The translations under genes and the position numbers were made by a program. The notes under the pieces were generated by a model. It did no database searches and had not been told where the DNA came from. It was given only the letters and a program-made list of their open reading frames with translations. A DNA stretch of 64,000 nucleotides. Source: Streptomyces cinnamoneus. Its GTDB lineage: Bacteria > Actinomycetota > Actinomycetes > Streptomycetales > Streptomycetaceae. Positions 23,808-31,175 of the stretch are shown here, piece after piece. Each line of letters begins with the position of its first letter. The stretch's first letter is position 1. The stretch lies in NCBI RefSeq assembly GCF_002939475.1, contig NZ_PKFQ01000001.1, positions 1,922,001-1,986,000 of the forward strand, read 5' to 3'.

Positions 23808-25181
23808 TCAGGTACGTGCAAGTCGCTTGAGCAGCAAAGCCGATGCCACCGGCCGCGCCCCGGCCTTGGCCACGCCGTCCGCCACCTCGCGGTCCGTGGA
23901 GACCACGACGACCGGCCGGCCCGGCGGCTCGGCCCGCACCAGCTGCCGGATCAGCTCGTCGGCCGTCACCCCCGGCTTGCTGAACAGCACCCGCACCCCG
24001 CGCGGCGGCGCCAGCAGCACCGGCGCGGCCAGCTCGGCGCCGTCGAAGACGCACGTCACCTCCGCGCCCGACTGCGCGGCCAGCATCGCGAGCCCGCCCA
24101 GCAGCCGCAGCCGCTGCTTGTCCAGGGGCATCGTCGGATAGCCGGTCTTGGTGACGTTGTAGCCGTCGACCACCAAGTGGGCCTGGGGCAGCGCCAACAG
24201 CTGGTCCAGCAGCGCCGGATCGGTCTCCGACAGCGCCCGGGTCGCGATGTCCCTGGGCGTCATCATGCCCGGCCGCACCGCGTCCACGGTGTCCGCCGGA
24301 TGCACCGACGCCGGCGGCAGCGCCAGCTCCCGCCGCAGCCCCTGGGCCCCCTCCAGGACCGTGTCCAGCAGCAGCCGCAGCCGCACGTCCTCCACGCTGC
24401 GCCCCTCGCGTGCCGCCCGGCGGCTCGCCTCCAGCGCCGCCTCGGCCTCCGCGAGGCGCGCCTTGGCGCGCCGGGTCTCGCCCGAGGCGGCCGCCTTCTC
24501 GGCCTGGGCCTCCGCCCGGACGGACTCCAGCTCGGCCTGCGCCTTGCGCAGCGCGGCCTCGCCGCGCCGCACGTCGCTGAGCGCGCTGCGCAGCTTGCGC
24601 TGGAGGGCCTCTGTCTCCTTGCGGGCCGCGTCCAGCTCCGCGCGGACGCGCTCGGCCTCGGCCTTGGTCTCCGCACGGGCCGCGGCCAGTTCCTCCCGCA
24701 GCCGGCGCAGTTCGCGCTGGGCCTCCTCGCCCGCCCGCTCGGCGCTGGCCCGCTGGGCCTCCTCGCCGGCCGCCGTGACCAGCTTGACCCAGCCGGCCGG
24801 GCGCAGCACGAAGGCCATGGCGGCCACGTCCTCCGGGTCGGCGGCCGCCGGCGGCGACCCGGCCTCCAGCGCGTCGACCAGCTCCGAGCCGCTCTCGCGC
24901 AGCCGCGCCGAGATCCGCTGCCGGAAGGCGGGGTCGCCCTCCACGGCGGCCGCCATGGCGTTCCCCGCGAACTTGGCCCGCCGGCTCGGCGTGAACCGGG
25001 AGTACTGCCGCAGCTGGGGCGGCAGTTCGGCGACCGTCAGCCCGCCGAACGCCTCGGCGACCAGCCCGATGACCCGGCGCCGGATCCCCTCGGGCAACGG
25101 CCGGTCGAGCACCTCGGTGACGCCGTCGTCGGCCCCGCCGGCGTCACCGGCCGCCTCCGCGCCGTCTGTGTGCTCCACCAC
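23808..25181 (-). CDS. NYN-domain RNA-binding/nuclease protein with coiled coil
   Basis: A protein of about 457 residues in three parts. Residues 1-160 are a helical N-terminal domain (LPPQLRQYSRFTPSRRAKFA). Residues about 165-290 are a long Ala/Glu/Arg coiled coil. The C-terminal 170 residues are a NYN/YacP (PIN-like) domain starting LVVDGYNVTKTGYP, with further acidic residues in TCVFDGAEL and VVVSTDREVADG. The conserved aspartates are those used by PIN-type RNases, so RNA cleavage is likely; the target is unknown. The GTG at 25179-25181 is preferred because GGGAG lies about ten bases upstream. It precedes no obvious operon partner. Confidence 0.87.
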   Translation of the reverse strand: MVEHTDGAEAAGDAGGADDGVTEVLDRPLPEGIRRRVIGLVAEAFGGLTVAELPPQLRQYSRFTPSRRAKFAGNAMAAAVEGDPAFRQRISARLRESGSELVDALEAGSPPAAADPEDVAAMAFVLRPAGWVKLVTAAGEEAQRASAERAGEEAQRELRRLREELAAARAETKAEAERVRAELDAARKETEALQRKLRSALSDVRRGEAALRKAQAELESVRAEAQAEKAAASGETRRAKARLAEAEAALEASRRAAREGRSVEDVRLRLLLDTVLEGAQGLRRELALPPASVHPADTVDAVRPGMMTPRDIATRALSETDPALLDQLLALPQAHLVVDGYNVTKTGYPTMPLDKQRLRLLGGLAMLAAQSGAEVTCVFDGAELAAPVLLAPPRGVRVLFSKPGVTADELIRQLVRAEPPGRPVVVVSTDREVADGVAKAGARPVASALLLKRLART

Positions 25182-25201
25182 CGTTTCATCGCTCCCGTTC
25201 T

Positions 25202-25441
25202 TCAGGCATGCGCGCCCGGCCGGTCCACCAGCTCGATCTGGTCGACGGCGTTGCACCACCGGCAGCGCACGGATTCGATCGTCTCACTGAGCACCTCGCG
25301 CTCCTCCACCGTCGGCTCGCCGGACAGGTCGAGGTGCACGAACTCGACGGCCGTGGTCCGCCGCGTCACGTCGAAGCGCGTGAGGTTGCCGCACAGCGTG
25401 CAGCGCCACCGGGTGCCGGCGCTCGGCTGGGGAATGCCCAT
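25202..25441 (-). CDS. Small zinc-ribbon-like hypothetical protein
   Basis: A 79-residue protein with two CxxC pairs (CTLCGN near residue 15 and CRWCNA near 60), which can bind a structural zinc ion. I recognise no catalytic motif. Its start is the ATG at 25439-25441. It lies 20 bases upstream of the NYN-domain gene on the same strand, so the two are probably cotranscribed, and a shared role in RNA metabolism is possible but not shown. Confidence 0.82.
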   Translation of the reverse strand: MGIPQPSAGTRWRCTLCGNLTRFDVTRRTTAVEFVHLDLSGEPTVEEREVLSETIESVRCRWCNAVDQIELVDRPGAHA

Positions 25442-25588
25442 CGTGTCGTCCGTCCGTCTCGAGTGGTCCGCGAAGTGCTTTCCGTAACCCTACGGCCTGG
25501 TGGTCGCCGAGGGCGGTGCCACCGGCCGGAGCGGAACGCCCGGCGAGGCACTTAGGGATGGTTGCGCCTGGTACGCCATGATCTGGCA

Positions 25589-26308
25589 ATGATCGAAAAG
25601 GCAGGAACTCCGGGCGGATCCGGCACTCCTGTGGTGACGTGGACGCTCCTGGCCCTGTGCTGCGCGGTCTTCGTCGTCGGCCCGGTGTCCGGTCTCAACC
25701 CCGCCTACGGCACCGGGCACGCGCTGCACGCGGCCCAGACCGCCTACTTCCAGCGCTGGGGCGTGGTGCCCGAGGAGCTGTGGTACGGCTCGCCCCTGGC
25801 TCTCTGCACGCCGTTCACGGCCCTCTTCGTGCACGGCAACTGGCTGCATCTCCTGGGCAACATGCTCTTCCTCTACGTCTTCGGCGCCATGACCGAGGCG
25901 CGGATGGGCCGCGGCGCCTTCGCCCTGTGCTACCTCGTCACCGGCACGCTCGCCCTGCTCGGCTACGCCGCCGTGCACGCCCACTCCGACCGCACGCTCG
26001 TCGGAGCCTCCGGCGCCATCTCCGGGGTGCTCGGCGCGTTCCTCTATCTCTTCCCCAGGGCGCGCGTGACCAGCCTTCTGCCCTTCCTCTTCTTCCTGCC
26101 GCTGCGCCTGCCCGCCTGGGCCGTACTGCTGTTCTGGTTCGTCCTGCAGTGGCTGGCGGCGGGCGCGGAGGCGGGACGTCCGGGGGTCGCCCATCTGGCG
26201 CACGTCCTGGGCTTCGCGCTGGGCTTCGCCTTCGCCTGGGGGCTCGGAACGCATGCGGCTAGAGTGAAGAACGCAGCCAGGTCCACCGAAGGAGACAAAC
26301 CGACGTGA
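25589..26308 (+). CDS. Rhomboid-family intramembrane serine protease
   Basis: A 239-residue protein with six hydrophobic segments. The family signatures are present: HGNWLHLLGNMLFLYVFG (oxyanion Asn and His region) near residue 85, the nucleophile Ser in VGASGAISGVLGAF near 140, and the catalytic His in GVAHLAHVLGFALGFAFAW near 210. It would cleave transmembrane segments of membrane proteins. The ATG at 25589 is preferred; a TTG at 25562 would add nine residues. Its stop overlaps the GTG start of the next gene by four bases. Confidence 0.93.
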   Translation: MIEKAGTPGGSGTPVVTWTLLALCCAVFVVGPVSGLNPAYGTGHALHAAQTAYFQRWGVVPEELWYGSPLALCTPFTALFVHGNWLHLLGNMLFLYVFGAMTEARMGRGAFALCYLVTGTLALLGYAAVHAHSDRTLVGASGAISGVLGAFLYLFPRARVTSLLPFLFFLPLRLPAWAVLLFWFVLQWLAAGAEAGRPGVAHLAHVLGFALGFAFAWGLGTHAARVKNAARSTEGDKPT

Positions 26309-26586
26309 TCACTTCGATCGTGCTCATCAAGACCGACGTGGACCGGATCCCCGAGATCGCCGAGAGCATCGCCGCCCTGGAGGGCGTCAGCGAGGTCTAC
26401 TCGGTCACCGGCGCCTGCGACCTGATCGCCCTGGTGCGGGTGGCCCGGCACGACGACCTCGCGGACGTCATCCCGGGCCGCATCAGCAAGGTGCCGGGAG
26501 TGGCCTCCACCGAGACGCACATCGCCTTCCGCACCTACTCCCAGCACGACCTCGAGGCGGCCTTCGCCATCGGCCTCGACAACTGA
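26305..26586 (+). CDS. Stand-alone RAM-domain (Lrp/AsnC ligand-binding) protein
   Basis: A 93-residue protein consisting only of the Lrp/AsnC effector-binding and oligomerisation (RAM) domain; there is no helix-turn-helix. Family features are SIVLIKTDVDRIPEIAESIA, EVYSVTGACDLIALVRV and the end FRTYSQHDLEAAF. Such proteins bind amino acids or other small ligands and may modulate full-length Lrp-type regulators. The GTG start overlaps the rhomboid stop, with AAGGAG ten bases upstream. The coupling with a rhomboid protease is unexplained. Confidence 0.9.
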   Translation: MITSIVLIKTDVDRIPEIAESIAALEGVSEVYSVTGACDLIALVRVARHDDLADVIPGRISKVPGVASTETHIAFRTYSQHDLEAAFAIGLDN

Positions 26587-26590
26587 CGCC

Positions 26591-27949
26591 TCAGGCGGAG
26601 CCGTCGGGCACGCAGCGCCCGTCCTCGGTACGGTAGAGCCAGCGGGCGCCGTTCGCCACCAGCTCCCCCACGGCCCGGACGAACCGCTCGACGTGCTCGT
26701 CGGGCGTCCCGGCGCCGAAGCTGACCCTGACGGCGTTCAGCGACCGCTCCCCGTCGGGGGCCCCGCACTCACCGGGCTCGTCCCGTTCGCCGCCCAGCAG
26801 GACGCGGACGAGCGGATGGGCGCAGAAGAGGCCGTCGCGGACCCCGATGCCGTACTCGGCCGACAGCGCGGCCGCGAAGTGCGAGCTGTTCCAGCCGTCG
26901 ACCACGAAGGACAGGACGCCCACGCGCGGGGCGTCGTCTCCGAACAGTGACAGCACCCGCACCCCGGGCACCCCGGCCAGTCCCTCCCGCACCCGCGCCA
27001 CCAGCCGCTGTTCGCGCTCGACCAGCCGCTCGAAGCCGGCCTCGGTGAGCGCCTTGCAGGCGGCGGCGATCGCGTAGGCGCCGATGACGTTGGGCGAACC
27101 GGCCTCGTGCCGGGCGGCGGTCGTGTGCCACTCGACGTCGAGGCCCCCGTCCCCGCCCCGCGCGACCGTGCGGCTCGCGCCGCCGCCGGCCAGGTACGGC
27201 CGGGCCCGCGTCAGCCAGTCCGCCCGTCCGGCCAGCACGCCGGAGCCGAACGGCGCGTAGAGCTTGTGCCCGGAGAACGCGACCCAGTCGACGTCACAGG
27301 CGGCGATGTCCACCGGGTGGTGCGGCGCCAGCTGCGCGGCGTCCACCACGATCCGCGCCCCGTGCGCGTGGGCCGCCGCCGCGAGCTCCCGCACCGGCCA
27401 CAACTCACCCGTGACGTTGGACGCCCCGGTCACGCAGACGAGTGCCGGACCGTGGGGGTCGCGGTCGGCCAGCGCGCGCTCCAGGATCTCGACGGCCTGC
27501 CGCGGGCTGCGCGGGGCGTCCAGGACGGTGACGTGGCCGGCGGGCCAGGGCAGCAGCGCCGCGTGGTGCTCGGTCTCGAAGACGAACACCCGGCAGCCGG
27601 CGGGCAGTACGGCCGCCAGCAGGTTGAGCGAGTCGGTGGTGGAGCGGGTGAAGACGACCTGGTCGCCGGGGCGGCAGCCGAGGAAGGCGGCGACCTCGGC
27701 CCTGCTGTTCTCGAAGAGCTCGGTGGACAGCTGCGAGAGGTATCCGGCACCGCGGTGCACGCTGCCGTAGTAGGGCGCGTACGCGGCCACGTCGTCCCAG
27801 ACCCGCTGGAGGGCCGGGGCGCTGGCGGCGTAGTCGAGCGCCGCGTACGTCACCTCTCCCCCGGTGACGAGCGGCACCCGGACGTCCCTGCCCAGGACGG
27901 GCAGCGGCGGACAAACGGACTGGTCGGCGGCAAGGGTGGCGACAGACAT
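26591..27949 (-). CDS. Class V aminotransferase, SufS/cysteine desulfurase-like, under a SAM-IV riboswitch
   Basis: A 452-residue PLP enzyme of fold type I. The sequence shows VHRGAGYLSQLSTELFENSR near residue 64, FTRSTTDSLNLLA near 100, ETEHHAALLPWP near 125 (the H-H-A of SufS enzymes), VDAAQLAPHHPVD near 198 and the PLP-lysine in FSGHKLYAPFGSG near 225. It is SufS-like, but I do not see the mobile cysteine loop clearly; the stretch near FCAHPLVRVLLGG holds a Cys-Ala-His where desulfurases have their active-site Cys. A SAM-IV riboswitch in the leader indicates control by S-adenosylmethionine and a role in Cys/Met or thio-metabolism. GGGAG lies six bases before the ATG. Confidence 0.88.
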   Translation of the reverse strand: MSVATLAADQSVCPPLPVLGRDVRVPLVTGGEVTYAALDYAASAPALQRVWDDVAAYAPYYGSVHRGAGYLSQLSTELFENSRAEVAAFLGCRPGDQVVFTRSTTDSLNLLAAVLPAGCRVFVFETEHHAALLPWPAGHVTVLDAPRSPRQAVEILERALADRDPHGPALVCVTGASNVTGELWPVRELAAAAHAHGARIVVDAAQLAPHHPVDIAACDVDWVAFSGHKLYAPFGSGVLAGRADWLTRARPYLAGGGASRTVARGGDGGLDVEWHTTAARHEAGSPNVIGAYAIAAACKALTEAGFERLVEREQRLVARVREGLAGVPGVRVLSLFGDDAPRVGVLSFVVDGWNSSHFAAALSAEYGIGVRDGLFCAHPLVRVLLGGERDEPGECGAPDGERSLNAVRVSFGAGTPDEHVERFVRAVGELVANGARWLYRTEDGRCVPDGSA

Positions 27950-28036
27950 GGCGAACTCCCGTACAGAGCAGGCGAATTCGACCGCGCGACGGCGCGGGAA
28001 AAGGGAAGTGGGTACGGAGAAGGGGCTCGTGGAGCC

Positions 28037-28057
28037 CTAGCGCATTCGCTGCGTCAC
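28037..28057 (-). CDS. Possible six-codon leader ORF (MTQRMR)
   Basis: After the riboswitch and its hairpin, the leader RNA contains AGGGAG, seven bases, then GTG ACG CAG CGA ATG CGC TAG. This is a well-spaced start for a six-residue peptide that ends about 88 bases before the aminotransferase start. Either it is a true mini-ORF coupling translation to the riboswitch, or a fortuitous start. There are no Cys or Met-rich codon runs. Confidence 0.35.
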   Translation of the reverse strand: MTQRMR

Positions 28058-28071
28058 GGAAGTTCTCCCTC

Positions 28072-28108
28072 GACAACCAGGATCCCTGGCGAGGGATCCG
28101 CGCTTGTC
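28072..28108 (-). promoter_or_regulatory. Expression-platform hairpin following the SAM-IV aptamer
   Basis: A perfect 8-bp inverted repeat GGATCCCT/AGGGATCC (28080-28087 and 28092-28099) is extended by outer pairs GACAA/TTGTC (28104-28108 with 28072-28076). Its outer 5' arm shares bases with the aptamer-side hairpin CTGCGAC (28106-28112), so the two structures compete. A Shine-Dalgarno-like AGGGAG follows at once. This looks like the switching element, but whether it acts on transcription or translation is open. Confidence 0.55.
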
Positions 28109-28211
28109 GCAGACCTCGCTGCCTGCGACCTGGTCATCACCCGGGGCACCCCGCCACGGAAGGAGGGTTGCCGGACAGCGGGCCGGGGCCGTGTCGCTGT
28201 CACTCGTGACC
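28106..28211 (-). ncRNA. SAM-IV riboswitch
   Basis: Read on the minus strand, the leader contains the SAM-IV hallmark blocks in order: GGTCACGAGTGACAGCG, CGGCCCCGGCCCGCTG, CCGGCAACCCTCC, GCGGGGTGCCCCGGGTGATG, then ACCAGG closing the P1-type stem. A further hairpin, GTCGCAG...CTGCGAC (28123-28129 with 28106-28112), sits 3' of P1, as is characteristic of SAM-IV and not of SAM-I. SAM-IV riboswitches are known from Actinomycetales upstream of sulfur-metabolism genes and turn expression down when S-adenosylmethionine is high. Here the element precedes the class V aminotransferase gene by about 160 bases. Confidence 0.9.
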
Positions 28212-28220
28212 TTGCCGAGG

Positions 28221-28226
28221 AGTATG
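28221..28226 (-). promoter_or_regulatory. Candidate -10 element of the riboswitch-controlled gene
   Basis: CATACT on the minus strand would place transcription start near 28214, immediately before the aptamer. It sits inside an 8-bp inverted repeat, GCCGAGGA (28214-28221) and TCCTCGGC (28238-28245), a possible operator. No good -35 box is visible. Confidence 0.4.
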
Positions 28227-28258
28227 GCACAACAACCTCCTCGGCACAGGGGCCCTCT

Positions 28259-28287
28259 CGCATGCCGGACGGCCCGTCCGGCATGCG
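28259..28287 (-). terminator. Terminator of trpD
   Basis: A near-perfect palindrome forms a 14-bp stem (core GCATGCCGGACGG at 28260-28272 with CCGTCCGGCATGC at 28274-28286). It lies 40 bases past the trpD stop and just upstream of the riboswitch promoter, so trpD transcription is insulated from the aminotransferase unit. Confidence 0.82.
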
Positions 28288-28326
28288 GGGCCTGGGCCGT
28301 GCCGGCGAAGTCCCGCCCGGCCCGGG

Positions 28327-29391
28327 CTAGGCGTTGCTCGCCGTGACCCAGCGTTCGAGCGCCCGCCGGGCCGCTCCCGAGTCGATCGACTCCGCGGCCC
28401 GGGCCATCCCGGCGGTGATCTGCTCGGCGAGCGGCGCCCCGGTGGGCTCCAGGGCCACCAGCGCGGCGGCGGCGTTCAGCAGCACCGCGTCCCGCACCGG
28501 ACCGGTCTCGCCGCCCAGCAGCCGCCGCGCCACGTCCGCGTTGTACGAGGCGTCGGCGCCGCGCAGCGCCTCCACCGGCACCAGCTCGATCCCCACGTCC
28601 CGCGGGTCGAACGCCTCCTCGCGCACCCGGCCGTCGCGCACGACCCACACCCGCGAGGTCGCCGTCGTGGTCAGCTCGTCCAGGCCGTCGTCGCCGCGGA
28701 AGACCAGGGCCGAGGAGCCCCGCTCGGCGAGCACCCCGGCCAGGATCGGCGCCATCCGGGGGTCCGCGACACCCGTCGCCTGGGCCCTCACCCGGGCGGG
28801 GTTGGTCAGCGGACCCAGCACGTTGAAGGTCGTCCGGATGCCCAACTCCCGCCGGGCCGGGGCCACGTGCCGCAGCGCGGGGTGGAACTTCACCGCGAAG
28901 CAGAACGTGATGCCGGCCTCCTCGGCCACCTCCACCACGCGGCGCGGGGTGAGGTCCAGGTTGACGCCGAGCTTCTCCAGGACGTCCGAGGCGCCGCTGG
29001 CGGAGGACGCGGCGCGGTTGCCGTGCTTGACGACCTTCGCCCCGGTGCCGGCGACGACGATCGAGGACATGGTGGAGATGTTGACGGTCTTGGCGCCGTC
29101 GCCGCCCGTGCCCACGATGTCCACGCTGGGACCCGGCACCTCGATCAGGTTGGCGTGCGCGTACATCGTGCGGACCAGGCCGGAGATCTCGGCGACCGTC
29201 TCGCCCTTGGCCCGCAGCGCCACGGCGAAGCCGGCGATCTGGGCGTCGGTCGCCTCGCCGCGCATGATGCGGTCCATGGCCCAGGCGGTGTCGTCCGCGC
29301 TGAGGTCCACCCGGTTCAGCAGGGCGTCGAGCACGCCGGGCCAGGAGGGGGCCACCGAGCGCTCGCCGCCTGCCGGGGTCGCAACGTTCAT
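28327..29391 (-). CDS. trpD: Anthranilate phosphoribosyltransferase
   Basis: A 354-residue enzyme that joins anthranilate to phosphoribosyl pyrophosphate, the second step of tryptophan synthesis. The PRPP loop [18 protein letters not shown] lies near residue 90, [18 protein letters not shown] near 120, and the Mg-binding/anthranilate segment [10 protein letters not shown] near 190 with the DELTT motif near 245. The start is the ATG at 29389-29391, with AGGAG seven bases upstream. It stands apart from trpEG (25 kb away), the scattered trp arrangement usual in Streptomyces. Just upstream lies an in-frame cluster of Trp codons that may or may not be regulatory. Confidence 0.96.
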   Translation of the reverse strand: MNVATPAGGERSVAPSWPGVLDALLNRVDLSADDTAWAMDRIMRGEATDAQIAGFAVALRAKGETVAEISGLVRTMYAHANLIEVPGPSVDIVGTGGDGAKTVNISTMSSIVVAGTGAKVVKHGNRAASSASGASDVLEKLGVNLDLTPRRVVEVAEEAGITFCFAVKFHPALRHVAPARRELGIRTTFNVLGPLTNPARVRAQATGVADPRMAPILAGVLAERGSSALVFRGDDGLDELTTTATSRVWVVRDGRVREEAFDPRDVGIELVPVEALRGADASYNADVARRLLGGETGPVRDAVLLNAAAALVALEPTGAPLAEQITAGMARAAESIDSGAARRALERWVTASNA

Positions 29392-29482
29392 GGTCCACAC
29401 TCCTGGTGGTCGGTCCGAGGGGGGACCGCGTAGAGGTCCACTGGTTCCCGGGGTCCAGCCTATCCAGCTCCACGGACAGCGA

Positions 29483-29513
29483 AGAGCCCCGTCCATGCGA
29501 TGGACGGGGCTCT
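29483..29513 (-). terminator. Terminator of the ctaE-qcrCAB operon
   Basis: A perfect 14-bp stem, AGAGCCCCGTCCAT (29483-29496) with ATGGACGGGGCTCT (29500-29513), and a three-base loop lie 37 bases past the qcrB stop. No T-run follows. Confidence 0.85.
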
Positions 29514-29549
29514 CGCCGTGGCGATCAGTTACTGATCAGTGGGCGGGGA

Positions 29550-31175
29550 TCAGTGGTGGCCGTGGCCGCTCGTGATCTCCTGGTACTCCTCCGCGGTGGC
29601 CTTGGGGATGTGCGTCCCCTCGCCGTAGAAGCCCTTCGAGAGCTTCACGCGCAGGCGCTGGCCGGCGCCGGCCTTGCGGGCGACACCGTTCTCGTCGACC
29701 TCGGGCTCGAGCTCGAGCGGCCGGGGCTGCTCGTGCGCCGTGAGGGTGTGCAGCTGCTGCTGCGAGAGCGGCTCGTGGACCTCGACGAACTCACCGTGCG
29801 GCAGGCGCTTGATGATGCCCGACTCGCGGCCGTGCAGCACCTTGTCCTTGTCGCGGCGCTGGAGACCCATGCAGATCCGGCGCGTGGCGACGAAGGCGAT
29901 GACCGGGCCGACGAAGAAGCCGATCCGGACGAACCAGGTGATGGCGTTGATCGACAGGTGGAAGTGGGTGGCCCACAGGTCGTTGCCACCACCGACCATC
30001 ATGACCATGTACGCGGTCAGCCACGCCACACCGAAGGCGGTGCGGGTCGGGGCGTTGCGCGGACGGTCCAGCAGGTGGTGCTCCCGCTTGTCGCCGGTCA
30101 CCCACGACTCGATGAAGGGGTAGACCGCGATGGCCGCGAGGACCAGCGGGAAGATCATCATCGGGATGAACACGCCCAGGACGAACGTGTGGCCCGCGAC
30201 GTTGATCTCCCAGCCCGGCATCACTCGGATGAGGCCCTCGGCGAAGCCCATGTACCAGTCGGGCTGGGCGCCGGTGGACACCTGGTCCGGCCGGTAGGGG
30301 CCGATGGACCAGATCGGGTTGATCGACGCGATGGCCGCGATGGCCGCGATCACACCGAAGACCAGGAAGAAGAAGCCTCCGGCCTTGGCCATGTAGACCG
30401 GCAGCAGCGGCATGCCGACCACGTTCTTGTTCGTCCGGCCGGGGCCGGGGAACTGCGTGTGCTTGTGGTAGAAGACCAGGATCAGGTGCGCCACCAGCAG
30501 GCCGAGCATGATGCCCGGCAGCAGCAGGACGTGGATCGAGAAGAACCGCGGCACGAAGTCCGAGCCGGGGAACTCGCCGCCGAAGAGGAACATCGAGATG
30601 TACGTGCCCACGATGGGGAACGACAGGATCGCGCCCTCCATGAAGCGGACACCGGTGCCGGAGAGCAGGTCGTCCGGCAGCGAGTAACCGGTGAAGCCGG
30701 TGAACATGCCGAGGACGAACAGCAGGAAGCCGAACAGCCAGTTGACCTCACGCGGCTTGCGGAACGCGCCGGTGAAGAACACGCGCATCATGTGCACGAA
30801 CATGCCGGCCAGGAAGATCAGCGCGGCCCAGTGGTGGATCTGCCGGATGAGCAGACCGCCACGGACGTCGAAGCTGATGTCGAGGGTCGACTTGAACGCC
30901 TCGGACATCCGCATGCCCTGCAGCGGGGCGTACGAGCCGTGGTAGACGACCTCGTTCATGGACGGGTGGAAGAACAGCGTCAGGTACACACCCGTGAGGA
31001 TGATGATGATGAAGCTGTAGAGGCAGACCTCGCCCAGCATGAAGGACCAGTGGTCCGGGAAGATCTTGCGCATGTTGGCCTTGGCCAGGCTGTAGATGCC
31101 CAGCCGGCCGTCGGCCCAGTCGGCTACCCGCTCGCCGGCGGGCGCCTTGCGGCGGTTGTCAGCTGCAGTACTCAT
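29550..31175 (-). CDS. qcrB: Cytochrome bc1 complex cytochrome b subunit
   Basis: A 541-residue cytochrome b of the actinobacterial bcc complex, which oxidises menaquinol. Eight or nine membrane segments are visible; heme b ligands are paired histidines in the second and fourth helices (QIHHWAALIFLAGMFVHMMR and FFSIHVLLLPG to LVAHLILVFYHKH). The quinol-site signature appears as PDWYMGFAEGLIRVMPGWE (PDW instead of PEW). The C-terminal cytoplasmic tail of about 120 residues is an actinobacterial extension. The ATG overlaps the qcrA stop by four bases, showing tight coupling in the qcrCAB operon. The protein forms a supercomplex with the aa3 oxidase encoded nearby. Confidence 0.97.
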   Translation of the reverse strand: MSTAADNRRKAPAGERVADWADGRLGIYSLAKANMRKIFPDHWSFMLGEVCLYSFIIIILTGVYLTLFFHPSMNEVVYHGSYAPLQGMRMSEAFKSTLDISFDVRGGLLIRQIHHWAALIFLAGMFVHMMRVFFTGAFRKPREVNWLFGFLLFVLGMFTGFTGYSLPDDLLSGTGVRFMEGAILSFPIVGTYISMFLFGGEFPGSDFVPRFFSIHVLLLPGIMLGLLVAHLILVFYHKHTQFPGPGRTNKNVVGMPLLPVYMAKAGGFFFLVFGVIAAIAAIASINPIWSIGPYRPDQVSTGAQPDWYMGFAEGLIRVMPGWEINVAGHTFVLGVFIPMMIFPLVLAAIAVYPFIESWVTGDKREHHLLDRPRNAPTRTAFGVAWLTAYMVMMVGGGNDLWATHFHLSINAITWFVRIGFFVGPVIAFVATRRICMGLQRRDKDKVLHGRESGIIKRLPHGEFVEVHEPLSQQQLHTLTAHEQPRPLELEPEVDENGVARKAGAGQRLRVKLSKGFYGEGTHIPKATAEEYQEITSGHGHH

